A stretch of DNA of 33,602 nucleotides, from the NCBI GenBank assembly GCA_900548585.1, contig URLI01000023.1:1-33602 (forward strand). Reading direction: 5' to 3'. The notes beneath the pieces are model-generated. The model was not told where the DNA came from, did no database searches, and was given only the letters and a program-made list of their open reading frames with translations. Positions within the stretch are counted from its first letter, which is position 1. Each line of letters starts with the position of its first letter. The DNA comes from an uncultured Prevotella sp. (GTDB lineage Bacteria; Bacteroidota; Bacteroidia; Bacteroidales; Bacteroidaceae). Positions 15,977-25,298 of this stretch are shown in pieces. The translations under genes and the position numbers were made by a program.

Positions 15977-18900
15977 TCATCTTGTCAATGAGAACTTAAG
16001 CGCGAAGCCAAAATCCTGCGTTGTTGTCGGATAACTGCTTGAGGTGAGTAGCGGAGTGTTTGTCTGACAGTCGTAGTAAAAACTCATTGTGAGCAGTCGC
16101 GAGAGAGTGTAGTCGGCGTTGAATGCCAGTTTGAACGCAGTATTGCCGGACGATGCGGAACTTGTCATCGATGCAATGTCGCGCACGATGGCAGCCTGTC
16201 TGCGGTAACTTATGTCAAGACGCAGGTTTAGGTCATGGCTTATGCCCTTTGTCTTTGATGTTGCCTTGTTCCCGCCGCTCTGGTTATCATTATCGTTATC
16301 GCCGTTTTTCCTCGAAGACTTTACCAGCCTGTGGTTTCTGCCACCGAACAACTTGAAATCGTTTATCTTGTAGCCCATGCCAGCCACCCAGTCGTTGCTG
16401 TATGCCTCGCTGATCTGCACGCTCGTCATTGACAGGGAAAGGTTGCGCGTCTTGCGGTATTCCAGTTTGCAAGTCATATTGTTTCGCAACGTCACATCAA
16501 TACCGAGCAATGGTGAGAATGCCTCCGTGATGCTCACCGCAGACACATTATACATTGACGACGGCACGGGCAGCGACGTTGTTGCATCAGTGATGAAGCC
16601 CAGGCCGTTCATATATTCCATGAAGGTGCTGTATGTGCTGTATGACCCGACCGAATATATGCTCTTGTATGAATGGTTCAGGTTGACACTCTTGAACACA
16701 TCTCGGAACCAAGGCAGCTGCGACAATCCACTGTATCGTATGGTCCAGTTGGGCAGCAGTTTTGCCAACGTCGGGAAAATGTTAAGCGACGAGCCTCCAC
16801 TACCGGTATAGGCAGAGAGGAAAGCCGGTATCAGCACGTCGGAGTTGTAAAGCCCTAAGCGGCCTTCAGCAGCCTCCGACGAATAACTCTTGCCTGCAAG
16901 TGCGGAGTTGGCGGGGTATGGCACGCCTTCGTACTGCGCCTCCACACGATTGCGGAAACCTTCGAGAGAGCGACAGAAGCGTTCAAACGAAGGAGAATGA
17001 TAGCCGCTTTGTGCCGAGCCGATTCCCTCGAACGCGCTCTTAAGCGATATAGTCGTCATGGTGAAAGTGCCGCTTCGCGTTGTCGGCCGTCCATCATACA
17101 TATACTGAATGCTGCTTGCCCGGTTCTCCGTGCGTGCGGCGTTAAGGTCAATCTTCAGGTTTTTTACCGGCTCGAGCGTCATTCTAAGCTGAAGGTCGAT
17201 GTTGCTGTTTGTCGTTGCCGGTGTGGCCACGCTGTCATTCATCAACAGCCATCCGTTTCTTGCCGCCTTGTCAAGATAACCATCACCAGTCAGCCCGAAC
17301 GCGAAATCAAGTCCGGGCGACAATATGTCACCACGGCGCTGACCGAAGAAGTCCCCCACGGAAGGCAGGAATCCCGGCAATGACATCGAATACTGGTTGC
17401 GGTAGGAAAGACTCACGGAGCGCACCATCATCAAAACGCGCGCCGCGCACTGTGCCGTCCTGTACCATCCCTTATCCTCGAGCGAAGGCTTTGCGGTAAC
17501 AGTAAGTTTCAACGTTGTCGCCGTGTCCACCTTTGATGTGATCCTTATCTGATCCTTCCCCACAGACTTGTATCTTATAGGGAAAAGTTTGCCATCGCCT
17601 GTCCTTGCCGACACAATGAGCCGCTTGGTCTTACGCCCGTGGCTCACAGTGATGACTGTGTCTGGCAGGAGCGTTATCTCCTTCTCGAAAGTGTTCTTGT
17701 TCTTCGGCAGTTCACTTTTCTCCTTGCCGTTCCCGGCTTTTTCATTCTTCTTGTTATTCCTCGGTTTCTTCTTATCGCGGGCAACATTATTCGTCTTGCT
17801 GAAGCGTTCGTTTGCCTTCTTGAGAAACGGTATATTATTGTAAAGCCGCTCCATGTTGAGCGTTCCGTTGATGCTGAGGTTGCGGTTGTTGCTGATGGTG
17901 TTCCCGAGCGATGTGCCATCCTCGAGATCCGTTCCGCGCACCCAGTTGTATGTTGCCGTGTAGTTGGCATCGGCATTAACCCAGTTGAATATCGGTATAA
18001 GGTTGAGTGGCAACTGATAAGACAGCGAGAACGACTGGTTGTAGTCAAGCGGTGTTCCGAAATGCCGCAGCGATGTCTTCACGGAGTCCTTCCATGCAGT
18101 GTACCGGTCGGGGTACAAATCCTTGTTGATAGGTGTGTATGGTTCCTCTATCTCAGCGTGCGTCGCGCTCTGGAAGTTCATGTGTATGTTTTTTGTTATG
18201 TCCCATCGCAACGTGAAGTCGCGGTTCCAAAGGAATTGCTCGCTGAAAGTCAGCGGCAGTTGCGAGCCACTGAGATTTTCCATGTCACGTTCCTGCATCT
18301 CATAGTAGTTCCTTAGTATCTCGGAATTGAAGGCAACGTTCTGCGGCAGCCAGTAGAATCCGAAATGTTTAAGTATGTCAAACCATTTGCTTTTGCTCTT
18401 AATGAGTTTCTTGAAAGGTTCGAACGGCTTGTAAACCGGTGTGTAGCTGTAGCCCATTGCTCCGCGCCAGTTGTCCTCCTTCTCATACACTGTTGTTTCC
18501 CCGGAAGTCCGGCGGTGGCTGTGGCTGTAAGAGAAGCTGAAGTTCGCAGGGTCGTATGGCATGGGGTGCCCCTTCGTCGCTATCCCGAAGCGCACGTTTG
18601 ACAGCGAGAAGTTGGTGCTTGTGGTCTTTGTCACCGCAATGCTCTCTATCGAGTCACGCTCGTGTTTGTCGCCTGCCGCATCAAGCGCTTCATCGAGCCG
18701 CATGTCGGTGTCAAGCGGATTGTACTTCGGGCGTGTCTCTTCCTTTGTCACCGAGTAGTACAGTGGCGCCGACACTTTCGCCTTGTCCGGGAAGAACTTG
18801 CCCAGTTCTATGTTGGCGGTGACGCTGTATGTCTTGTAGTTGTCCTGCGAACGCTCCATGACGCCATCCTCAAGCCCGCCGAAGCCTTCGCTCATATACT

Positions 18901-21900
18901 TGCCTGTTGCGTTCACCGTGCCGACATCGCTCAGCTGCACGTTCATCGCAGCCTGTGCCGCCCATCCCCCCTCGTTGTTGTATTCCATCAGGCGGAGTTC
19001 GTTTATCCACACCTCACCCGACTTGTTGTTCTGGTCAAGGTTGCGCACTCCCACGATCATCGTCTTCACCTCGCCAAGTGTCGGGTTGCCCATTATCGTG
19101 ACTCGGTTGTTGGGACGGTTGTTGTCGTACTCGCTATACTCGCGGTTGTATGAAGCCGTTCCGGTTGCCCGTGCCTTGTTCCGTGCTTTCTTAAGATCCG
19201 TGAAGACACTCATGTCAATGTCGAGCATGTTCTCCTCCGGCCACACCGCACGGCAGTCTGCTGCCGAGTAGCGGTCGTAAATCCCGGCGGGAGTGAGTTT
19301 CAGGGGAATTAGATACTCGTAGTAGTTGCTCTTGTAGTCGCTTCCGAGCCTGATGAAAACAGCGAGCTGATTGTCGTGCAGGTTCGTCACGTTGTTCTCG
19401 AACGCGTTTGCATGTACGAACATCTGTAACCGCTTGTACTGACGCAAGTCAATCGTGGTGTTTTTATACACCGCTTTCGACTCCTCGTTCGACAGGTTGT
19501 TCACCTGCATTGCCAGAGCCTGCTCGTTGCTCTCGGTGAGTTGCGGCTGCGTTGGGTCCTGTTCCCTCCTTATTCCCGGGGGCAGCACATAGTTGACAGG
19601 GGTCTTGTCGTTGTTCTCCTCAATGTTGACGGCGCTGACTGCCATCCTGCCCGAACCGCCTGCACCCAGCTGCTGCTGATAAACACGCCACTCACCGCGC
19701 ACAAGGTCGAGGCTACCAAAGCGCAGCACAACGGGACGCTCAAAGCCCGTGAGGAACATGCGCATGAAACGTATAGACGAGAAATCGGATATGTTGCCGA
19801 CGCGGCTGGTGAACTCGCGTATCGGTATCCTGAACTGATACCAGTAAACCGTCTCCTTGTTCCCGTTGCGCAGCTTGCGTGCAGCCTCACGTTTGTCAAC
19901 GATGAAGTTCTCGCCCACCACAAGGGAATCCGGATGTATCGCAATCCTGTACTGGTAATATTTCTCATACTCGTTGAGTGTGTAGTCCTGGTTTATATCC
20001 TCCACGTCCGGCGTTGTCTTGTATGACGTGTCGTAACTCTCGGTGCGCGTGTCGTTATCTGGTGAATTTCCTTGCGGCATGTTTATGCGTTTGTAGCGAT
20101 GGAGTATCGGCGCTTCCATCTGGTCAAGGTCACGGCCACGGTAATAGTGGTAGTCATCGTTGGCAGGGTCTGCCATTATACTGTCGAGTGCTGCTCCTGT
20201 CACATTCTGCCTCACGGCTGCAAGATATTCCTGATATGTCTTGAATTGTTTCTCCTCATCGTTTGTTAGTCCATTGTACCCCACGTCCTGCAACTGGCGC
20301 GAGCCTTTTGTTGTCGCGAACGCGTATGTCACCGTTGACTGCGTCGGTATCTTGCCCCACTGCGTAGTGGTGAAACTCTGCGAGCCGTCCACAGGCATAC
20401 CGCTCTCGTAGAATTTCTTTCCATCACGCAGAATATCCTCGCTCACCTCGCCAAGGTTTATGAACATGTCTCCACTGTGCTGCGCAGCCGTTCCGTCCTG
20501 GCGTGAATAGATGAACGGGTCGAGCATCCAGAACTCGATATACTCTATGTTTGCAGCCTCGAAGTCATTGGTGTCGAGTTTTCGCATCATGCCGCCCCAC
20601 CGCTGCCGTGGATTTGGCAGCGTGCCATCGCTGTTGAGATGCGGGTCGAAATTGTATGCCCCGCGTTCCGATGGATAGAAGGCAAGGTTTAGTATGGGCA
20701 ATGTTGATGTCGCACCGTTGTAACTGCTCTGGTCTCGGTTTGGATAAAGTTCGTCAACATATACCTCGCGCACATAATGGTTTGACAGTTGGTTAAGGTC
20801 GCTCTTGATGTGTCCCGGTGTGAGCGACGAGGAGCGGTTGGTGAACAGCCTGTCGATGTTATACCACGAGAGCAAGGCGCGGTTGTATCCGCTTGCGAGC
20901 GTTGTCTTGTCGTTGTATTCCTTGAACATCGTAGGCACGCTCGACATTATCCACGATGTCGGCGTACTTACGTCGATGGCATTTTTGGTGTTCTCGAAGT
21001 CATCAAGATAAGACGCGTTGTCCTGCGTGCCCCTCGCCCTGCCGGCTATCAGTTGCGCGAACTCTCCGTTGAACGAGATCTGCGACGGCTGAGTGCAGTG
21101 CAGGAATGGTATTTTGTCGAGCAGGTTTGTTAGCCACTGGCTCTCGTGCTTCCAATTGATGTTCACTCCCCAGATAGTGTTGTTCAGCGGTTCGCTTCCC
21201 ATCGCGACCTTAGTAGTTAGAGCCTGCTCGGAAAGGTGCTGGAACGTTCCGCTGAGTTGCAGGTTCTTTGAGAAGTCATACTGCCAGTTGAGGCCTATCA
21301 TCGTCTTCCGTTCCTGCGCGAAGTCACTCTGGCTCTCAAGACTAACGTTAACTGCAGTCCCCGCGTCGATGATGCTTTGATTAAGTATTGTGACCTCCCC
21401 GGCAGAATAATCCACACTGTAGTCGCTTCCCTCGTTCAGCGTCACCCCACCGGCCGTCACAACAACAGACCCCTGTGGGACGTTGTATGCCCCGAGCGAG
21501 ATGACGTTTGCCGACGTGCCACGGAACTGACCCTGAAGTATATACTTGTCCTTCTCCGCAATCTGCTTTGCCACGGTCTTTGTGGAATCGTACAGTTCCG
21601 TGAAGCAGTATTTGCTTGCCACGGTGGCATCTACACCTCTCTGCGTTAGATAATTGTAGAGGTAACGTCCGAAAGGCTCTGCTGCCGGCAGGAACACACG
21701 CCCGTTGCTCACTGTGTATCCTTCGACGAAATCGAAATAGCCATTGGGATGTGGCTTCATGTTGTTGTCAAGACGATCCGCCCCTAAAACCTTTATCAGC
21801 ATTTGGTCTTTCACCTGCGGTTCCGGTATGTACGACAGATAAACTCCTGCGGTGTCGCTCTGGAATTTCACGTCAAGCCTGAACTTGTCTTTCTCCACCG

Positions 21901-23527
21901 ATGATGCGAGATAATACACGTTCTTCATCATCAGGTTCCAGTTCGCCTGGCCAGGGTTATTGCTTGTGTTCTTGAGTGATTTGACGAACAGGGCCTGCGA
22001 CACGTCAGTTATGTCACTTGCAAACTCACCAACCTGGTATGTAACTCCGCCGTATGTGTATTCGTATGCCACGGCAAGCACCTGGTCGGTTTGCAACGCG
22101 GTGCGCAGGGATATATAGCCAAGAGCCTGATTCACGGTGTATTCCGACGGGTTGAGAAGCCGCGCGCTCTGTAGTTTCTCATAGTCAGTTCCTCCGGTGA
22201 ACGTGCCGTCAAGCACACTTGATGACATGTCGATGTTTCGCGCGTCAGAGTATGTTGTCGTCAAGTCGGAATAAATGCTGTTTGCCGAGTTCGACGGTAT
22301 TGTTCCTGAAGTTCCCTCGCCAAGTTCCGTCATTGCGATGATGTTGCGCGTGTTGGTTGTCGTTCCCGTCTTGTTTGTCACCCACACCTCTATCCTGTTG
22401 AGTGTCACGCCAGTTGTCAGGTTTGGCAATGTGCGCATCGACACGTCGTAACGGTCGCGGAAATAGAACGCCAGGAAAAAGTGGCGGTTTTCCTCGTAGT
22501 TGGCTGCATCAATTTCAAATGGTGTCAACTGCACTCCTCCTCTCGATGAGACACTCTTTGATGATGACTTTTTCTGTGACAGCACAGTCTGCAGTTTCAA
22601 ACGCCCGAACTGCCAGTCTGTGCGGATTCCGAACAGCGACGATGCTCCCCTCACCAACGAAGAGTTGCTCGGCAGCGACACGTTGCCACCTTCCACGAGT
22701 TTTATTATCTCGTCTTCCTTTCCCTCATATTTCAACTTTATTTTCTGGGCATCAAAATCAAACGTGGCATCCGTGTTGTAGTTTAGGTTCATGTTCACCT
22801 TGTCGCCCACCTTGCCGTTCATGTTAAGGTTTATCTTCTCGTCGAAGTCCATCGATGTAGTCTTGCGGTGACGTATCGGCAACGAAGGGTTGTCTATGTT
22901 CTTCAGTGTCGCGCCGAACTTCAGTTCTGCCGTACCCTGCGTCTTTATGCGCACTCCTCCCGGACCGAAAATCTTCTCCGCAGGTCCCAGGTCGAAGTGC
23001 ATGTCACTGAAATCGAATTTCTCCTTGCCTTGCTTCTGAAGTATTTCACTGTTCTTCGCGCGGTAAAAACTGTCACGTTCCTGTTTTTCGCTCCACCGCC
23101 TGTACTCATCGGGAGTCATCATTATTGGCGCATTGACGTATGTGTCGCCTATTTTCGAGCCAATGACATACCTGTCCAGAGTATCGTTATACACAACGTT
23201 GTGCATCAGGTTGTCAGGCAGTTTCAGATCTGCCGTGTTACGGTTTAGGTCGTCAAACGTTATCGGCGATATGCGCTGTATCTTCCAAATAGGGTTTAGC
23301 AAAGAGTCTGGTATCGAGTCCTCGTTGTCTATAACGAGTTCGTGAATGTCTTTTTTGTCGTCTTTCCCGTTATTTTTCTTGTTTTTGTCGTCAGGTGACG
23401 TTTGCTGTTTGTCGCCACCCCGTCTCCTCGTCAAGTCGTCCTGAAGAAATGGTGCCACATTCCATGCAAGCACGTTGATGCTTACAGCCGCCAATAACAA
23501 TATGTATATTTTCTTCAGGTTGTTCAT
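15977..23527 (-). CDS. sprA: Type IX secretion translocon SprA (Sov)
   Basis: A 2516-aa outer-membrane protein. It is the giant beta-barrel channel of the type IX secretion system, needed for export of CTD-tagged proteins and for gliding in motile relatives. A signal peptide is at residues 1-21 (MNNLKKIYILLLAAVSINVL). A Lys/Asp-rich linker (about 35-65) follows, then the long repeated SprA-type sequence through to a C-terminal strand ending in Phe-Ser-Leu-Thr-Arg. The length is typical of the family. Low-complexity lysine-rich stretches occur near 1912-1945 and 2402-2425. It is 16 nt after ruvA and 32 nt before pafA, all leftward. The ruvA-sprA order matches my recall of many Bacteroidetes genomes. 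No other T9SS component is in the window, so the rest must be elsewhere. Confidence 0.92.
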   Translation of the reverse strand: MNNLKKIYILLLAAVSINVLAWNVAPFLQDDLTRRRGGDKQQTSPDDKNKKNNGKDDKKDIHELVIDNEDSIPDSLLNPIWKIQRISPITFDDLNRNTADLKLPDNLMHNVVYNDTLDRYVIGSKIGDTYVNAPIMMTPDEYRRWSEKQERDSFYRAKNSEILQKQGKEKFDFSDMHFDLGPAEKIFGPGGVRIKTQGTAELKFGATLKNIDNPSLPIRHRKTTSMDFDEKINLNMNGKVGDKVNMNLNYNTDATFDFDAQKIKLKYEGKEDEIIKLVEGGNVSLPSNSSLVRGASSLFGIRTDWQFGRLKLQTVLSQKKSSSKSVSSRGGVQLTPFEIDAANYEENRHFFLAFYFRDRYDVSMRTLPNLTTGVTLNRIEVWVTNKTGTTTNTRNIIAMTELGEGTSGTIPSNSANSIYSDLTTTYSDARNIDMSSSVLDGTFTGGTDYEKLQSARLLNPSEYTVNQALGYISLRTALQTDQVLAVAYEYTYGGVTYQVGEFASDITDVSQALFVKSLKNTSNNPGQANWNLMMKNVYYLASSVEKDKFRLDVKFQSDTAGVYLSYIPEPQVKDQMLIKVLGADRLDNNMKPHPNGYFDFVEGYTVSNGRVFLPAAEPFGRYLYNYLTQRGVDATVASKYCFTELYDSTKTVAKQIAEKDKYILQGQFRGTSANVISLGAYNVPQGSVVVTAGGVTLNEGSDYSVDYSAGEVTILNQSIIDAGTAVNVSLESQSDFAQERKTMIGLNWQYDFSKNLQLSGTFQHLSEQALTTKVAMGSEPLNNTIWGVNINWKHESQWLTNLLDKIPFLHCTQPSQISFNGEFAQLIAGRARGTQDNASYLDDFENTKNAIDVSTPTSWIMSSVPTMFKEYNDKTTLASGYNRALLSWYNIDRLFTNRSSSLTPGHIKSDLNQLSNHYVREVYVDELYPNRDQSSYNGATSTLPILNLAFYPSERGAYNFDPHLNSDGTLPNPRQRWGGMMRKLDTNDFEAANIEYIEFWMLDPFIYSRQDGTAAQHSGDMFINLGEVSEDILRDGKKFYESGMPVDGSQSFTTTQWGKIPTQSTVTYAFATTKGSRQLQDVGYNGLTNDEEKQFKTYQEYLAAVRQNVTGAALDSIMADPANDDYHYYRGRDLDQMEAPILHRYKRINMPQGNSPDNDTRTESYDTSYKTTPDVEDINQDYTLNEYEKYYQYRIAIHPDSLVVGENFIVDKREAARKLRNGNKETVYWYQFRIPIREFTSRVGNISDFSSIRFMRMFLTGFERPVVLRFGSLDLVRGEWRVYQQQLGAGGSGRMAVSAVNIEENNDKTPVNYVLPPGIRREQDPTQPQLTESNEQALAMQVNNLSNEESKAVYKNTTIDLRQYKRLQMFVHANAFENNVTNLHDNQLAVFIRLGSDYKSNYYEYLIPLKLTPAGIYDRYSAADCRAVWPEENMLDIDMSVFTDLKKARNKARATGTASYNREYSEYDNNRPNNRVTIMGNPTLGEVKTMIVGVRNLDQNNKSGEVWINELRLMEYNNEGGWAAQAAMNVQLSDVGTVNATGKYMSEGFGGLEDGVMERSQDNYKTYSVTANIELGKFFPDKAKVSAPLYYSVTKEETRPKYNPLDTDMRLDEALDAAGDKHERDSIESIAVTKTTSTNFSLSNVRFGIATKGHPMPYDPANFSFSYSHSHRRTSGETTVYEKEDNWRGAMGYSYTPVYKPFEPFKKLIKSKSKWFDILKHFGFYWLPQNVAFNSEILRNYYEMQERDMENLSGSQLPLTFSEQFLWNRDFTLRWDITKNIHMNFQSATHAEIEEPYTPINKDLYPDRYTAWKDSVKTSLRHFGTPLDYNQSFSLSYQLPLNLIPIFNWVNADANYTATYNWVRGTDLEDGTSLGNTISNNRNLSINGTLNMERLYNNIPFLKKANERFSKTNNVARDKKKPRNNKKNEKAGNGKEKSELPKNKNTFEKEITLLPDTVITVSHGRKTKRLIVSARTGDGKLFPIRYKSVGKDQIRITSKVDTATTLKLTVTAKPSLEDKGWYRTAQCAARVLMMVRSVSLSYRNQYSMSLPGFLPSVGDFFGQRRGDILSPGLDFAFGLTGDGYLDKAARNGWLLMNDSVATPATTNSNIDLQLRMTLEPVKNLKIDLNAARTENRASSIQYMYDGRPTTRSGTFTMTTISLKSAFEGIGSAQSGYHSPSFERFCRSLEGFRNRVEAQYEGVPYPANSALAGKSYSSEAAEGRLGLYNSDVLIPAFLSAYTGSGGSSLNIFPTLAKLLPNWTIRYSGLSQLPWFRDVFKSVNLNHSYKSIYSVGSYSTYSTFMEYMNGLGFITDATTSLPVPSSMYNVSAVSITEAFSPLLGIDVTLRNNMTCKLEYRKTRNLSLSMTSVQISEAYSNDWVAGMGYKINDFKLFGGRNHRLVKSSRKNGDNDNDNQSGGNKATSKTKGISHDLNLRLDISYRRQAAIVRDIASMTSSASSGNTAFKLAFNADYTLSRLLTMSFYYDCQTNTPLLTSSSYPTTTQDFGFALKFSLTR

Positions 23528-23543
23528 CCTTATTTGCTGAGAA

Positions 23544-24149
23544 CTATCTTATCTGCTTCAATGCGAGTTTCACCACTTGCTCAACTGGCAGTTCCGGTTG
23601 TTCTTTGAGTATTGCCACGACCACCTTTGCCGACGGCGCGGGAGCGAATCCCAGCATTGTCAGGGCACTGACCGCCTCGTCCTTCACCGGACTTGTTGCT
23701 GCCGCAGATTGTTCTCCGGCCGATGCTGACAGTTCCTCGGCTATGCCAGACGACACGACCTTGTCTTTCAGGTCAACTATTATGCGCTGCGCGGTTCGCA
23801 GCCCTATGCCCTTCACGCTTTTTAGCATGCGTTCGTTTCCCGAAGATATTACGTTGCATACTTCTGCAACGGTCATTTCAGATAGTATCATGCGTGCTGT
23901 GTTTGCACCAACGCCAGACACCGAAATTAGCAGCAAGAACATCTCGCGCTCTTTTTTCGTAACAAAGCCATACAGCGCATAAGCGTCTTCGCGTATAGCC
24001 TCATACACCCACAGCCGCGTCTCTTTTTTGCCCTTAACAGCACTGTATGTGTTGAGCGATATGTTCAATCCATAACCCACCCCATTCACATCCACAACGG
24101 CAAAGGCTGGAGTTAGGTCAACAAGTTCGCCCTTCAAGTATTCAATCAT
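23544..24149 (-). CDS. ruvA: Holliday junction helicase subunit RuvA
   Basis: A 201-aa cytoplasmic protein that binds four-way DNA junctions as a tetramer and loads the RuvB motor for branch migration. The start taken is ATG 24149 (MIEYLKGELVDLTPAFAVVD), the standard RuvA beginning; a 10-residue longer frame upstream is atypical. An N-terminal OB fold is followed by two helix-hairpin-helix motifs ('VSGVGANTARMIL' and 'VKGIGLRTAQRII'), a Ser/Ala-rich linker, and the small C-terminal domain that contacts RuvB ('ALTMLGFAPAPSAKVVVAI'). It heads the ruvA-sprA-pafA unit. ruvB and ruvC are not here. A 12-bp palindrome TGTATATATACA (24164-24175) lies just upstream. Confidence 0.95.
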   Translation of the reverse strand: MIEYLKGELVDLTPAFAVVDVNGVGYGLNISLNTYSAVKGKKETRLWVYEAIREDAYALYGFVTKKEREMFLLLISVSGVGANTARMILSEMTVAEVCNVISSGNERMLKSVKGIGLRTAQRIIVDLKDKVVSSGIAEELSASAGEQSAAATSPVKDEAVSALTMLGFAPAPSAKVVVAILKEQPELPVEQVVKLALKQIR

Positions 24150-24236
24150 CTGTCTTTTTATATTGTATATATACATCATTATTAACGCGGGTAATTATCT
24201 TTTTATTGCATTATAAGAATTTTTCCTGTGTTTTAT

Positions 24237-24266
24237 TTTGTTTTAGAGCATAATTATATACTTTTG
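24237..24266 (+). promoter_or_regulatory. Promoter of ddh
   Basis: TTTG (24237-24240), 18 nt, then TACTTTTG (24259-24266). The start codon is 27 nt downstream. Confidence 0.65.
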
Positions 24267-24293
24267 CAACAAATAAAACAAAGGGAATAAAAT

Positions 24294-25193
24294 ATGAAGA
24301 AGACAAGAGCAGCCGTAGTGGGCTACGGAAACATAGGACGCTTCGCACTCGAGGCTCTCGAGGCGGCACCTGATTTTGATGTGGCAGGCATCGTGAGGCG
24401 CAAAGGCGCGGAGAACAGACCGGCAGAACTGGCACAATATGACGTTGTGAGAGACATCAAAGAACTGAAAGACGTTGACGTGGCAATACTTGCAACGCCG
24501 TCACGCAGTTGCGAGGAATATGCGCGGGAAATCATTCCATTGGGAATAAACACCGTTGACTCGTTCGACATTCACAGCGAGATACGTGGCTACCGCGACA
24601 GGATGATGAAACTGAACAAGGAGACTGGAACTGTCAGCGTAATATCAGCAGGCTGGGACCCGGGATCGGACAGCGTTGTAAGGACAATGATGCAGAGCCT
24701 CGCACCGAAGGGAATAACATACACCAACTTTGGCCCAGGTATGTCGATGGGACACTCTGTCTGCGCGCGATCGAAGGACGGTGTTACGAATGCGCTTTCA
24801 ATGACAATACCGCTCGGCGAGGGAATACACCGCCGCATGGTATATGTTGAACTTGAAAAGGATGCCACGATTGAGAATGTTGCAGCGGAGATAAAGGCCG
24901 ACCCGTACTTTTCAAATGACGAGACACATGTCTTTGCCGTGCCGTCGGTTGACGAACTGCGCGACATGGGGCACGGCGTTAACCTGATACGGAAAGGAGT
25001 AAGTGGTAAAACGCAGAACCAACGCATCGAGTTCAACATGAGCATAAACAACCCGGCACTGACAGGACAGGTCCTCGTAAACGTTGCCCGCGCATCAATG
25101 CGCCAGCAGCCTGGATGCTACACTATGATTGAAATTCCCGTAATCGACCTGCTGCCAGGCGAACGTGCCGACATAGTGGAGCACCTTGTGTGA
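24294..25193 (+). CDS. ddh: meso-Diaminopimelate D-dehydrogenase
   Basis: A 299-aa cytoplasmic NADPH enzyme that aminates tetrahydrodipicolinate to meso-diaminopimelate in one step, giving both the peptidoglycan cross-linking residue and the lysine precursor. The N-terminal Rossmann motif is clear (AVVGYGNIGRFALEAL). 'VISAGWDPGSDSVVRTM' and 'NFGPGMSMGHSVCAR' are the conserved substrate and dimer regions, and the C-terminal part is complete. It has its own promoter and is divergent from ruvA. A bidirectional terminator separates it from the convergent pepC-like gene. The dehydrogenase route can stand in for the multi-step branches, but which others this organism has cannot be told here. Confidence 0.93.
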   Translation: MKKTRAAVVGYGNIGRFALEALEAAPDFDVAGIVRRKGAENRPAELAQYDVVRDIKELKDVDVAILATPSRSCEEYAREIIPLGINTVDSFDIHSEIRGYRDRMMKLNKETGTVSVISAGWDPGSDSVVRTMMQSLAPKGITYTNFGPGMSMGHSVCARSKDGVTNALSMTIPLGEGIHRRMVYVELEKDATIENVAAEIKADPYFSNDETHVFAVPSVDELRDMGHGVNLIRKGVSGKTQNQRIEFNMSINNPALTGQVLVNVARASMRQQPGCYTMIEIPVIDLLPGERADIVEHLV

Positions 25194-25218
25194 ACATTCG
25201 CCACATGTGAAAGAAAAG

Positions 25219-25268
25219 GCGTTGAGCGAAATCGTTATTGTATCAAATAACAGGTATTCGCTCAACGC
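25219..25268. terminator. Bidirectional terminator between ddh and pepC-like gene
   Basis: Perfect 12-nt arms GCGTTGAGCGAA (25219-25230) and TTCGCTCAACGC (25257-25268). They enclose a further GTTATT/AATAAC stem (25234-25251). Confidence 0.85.
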
Positions 25269-25298
25269 TCTTTAGTCAATTATTGCCAATCGCAGAAA

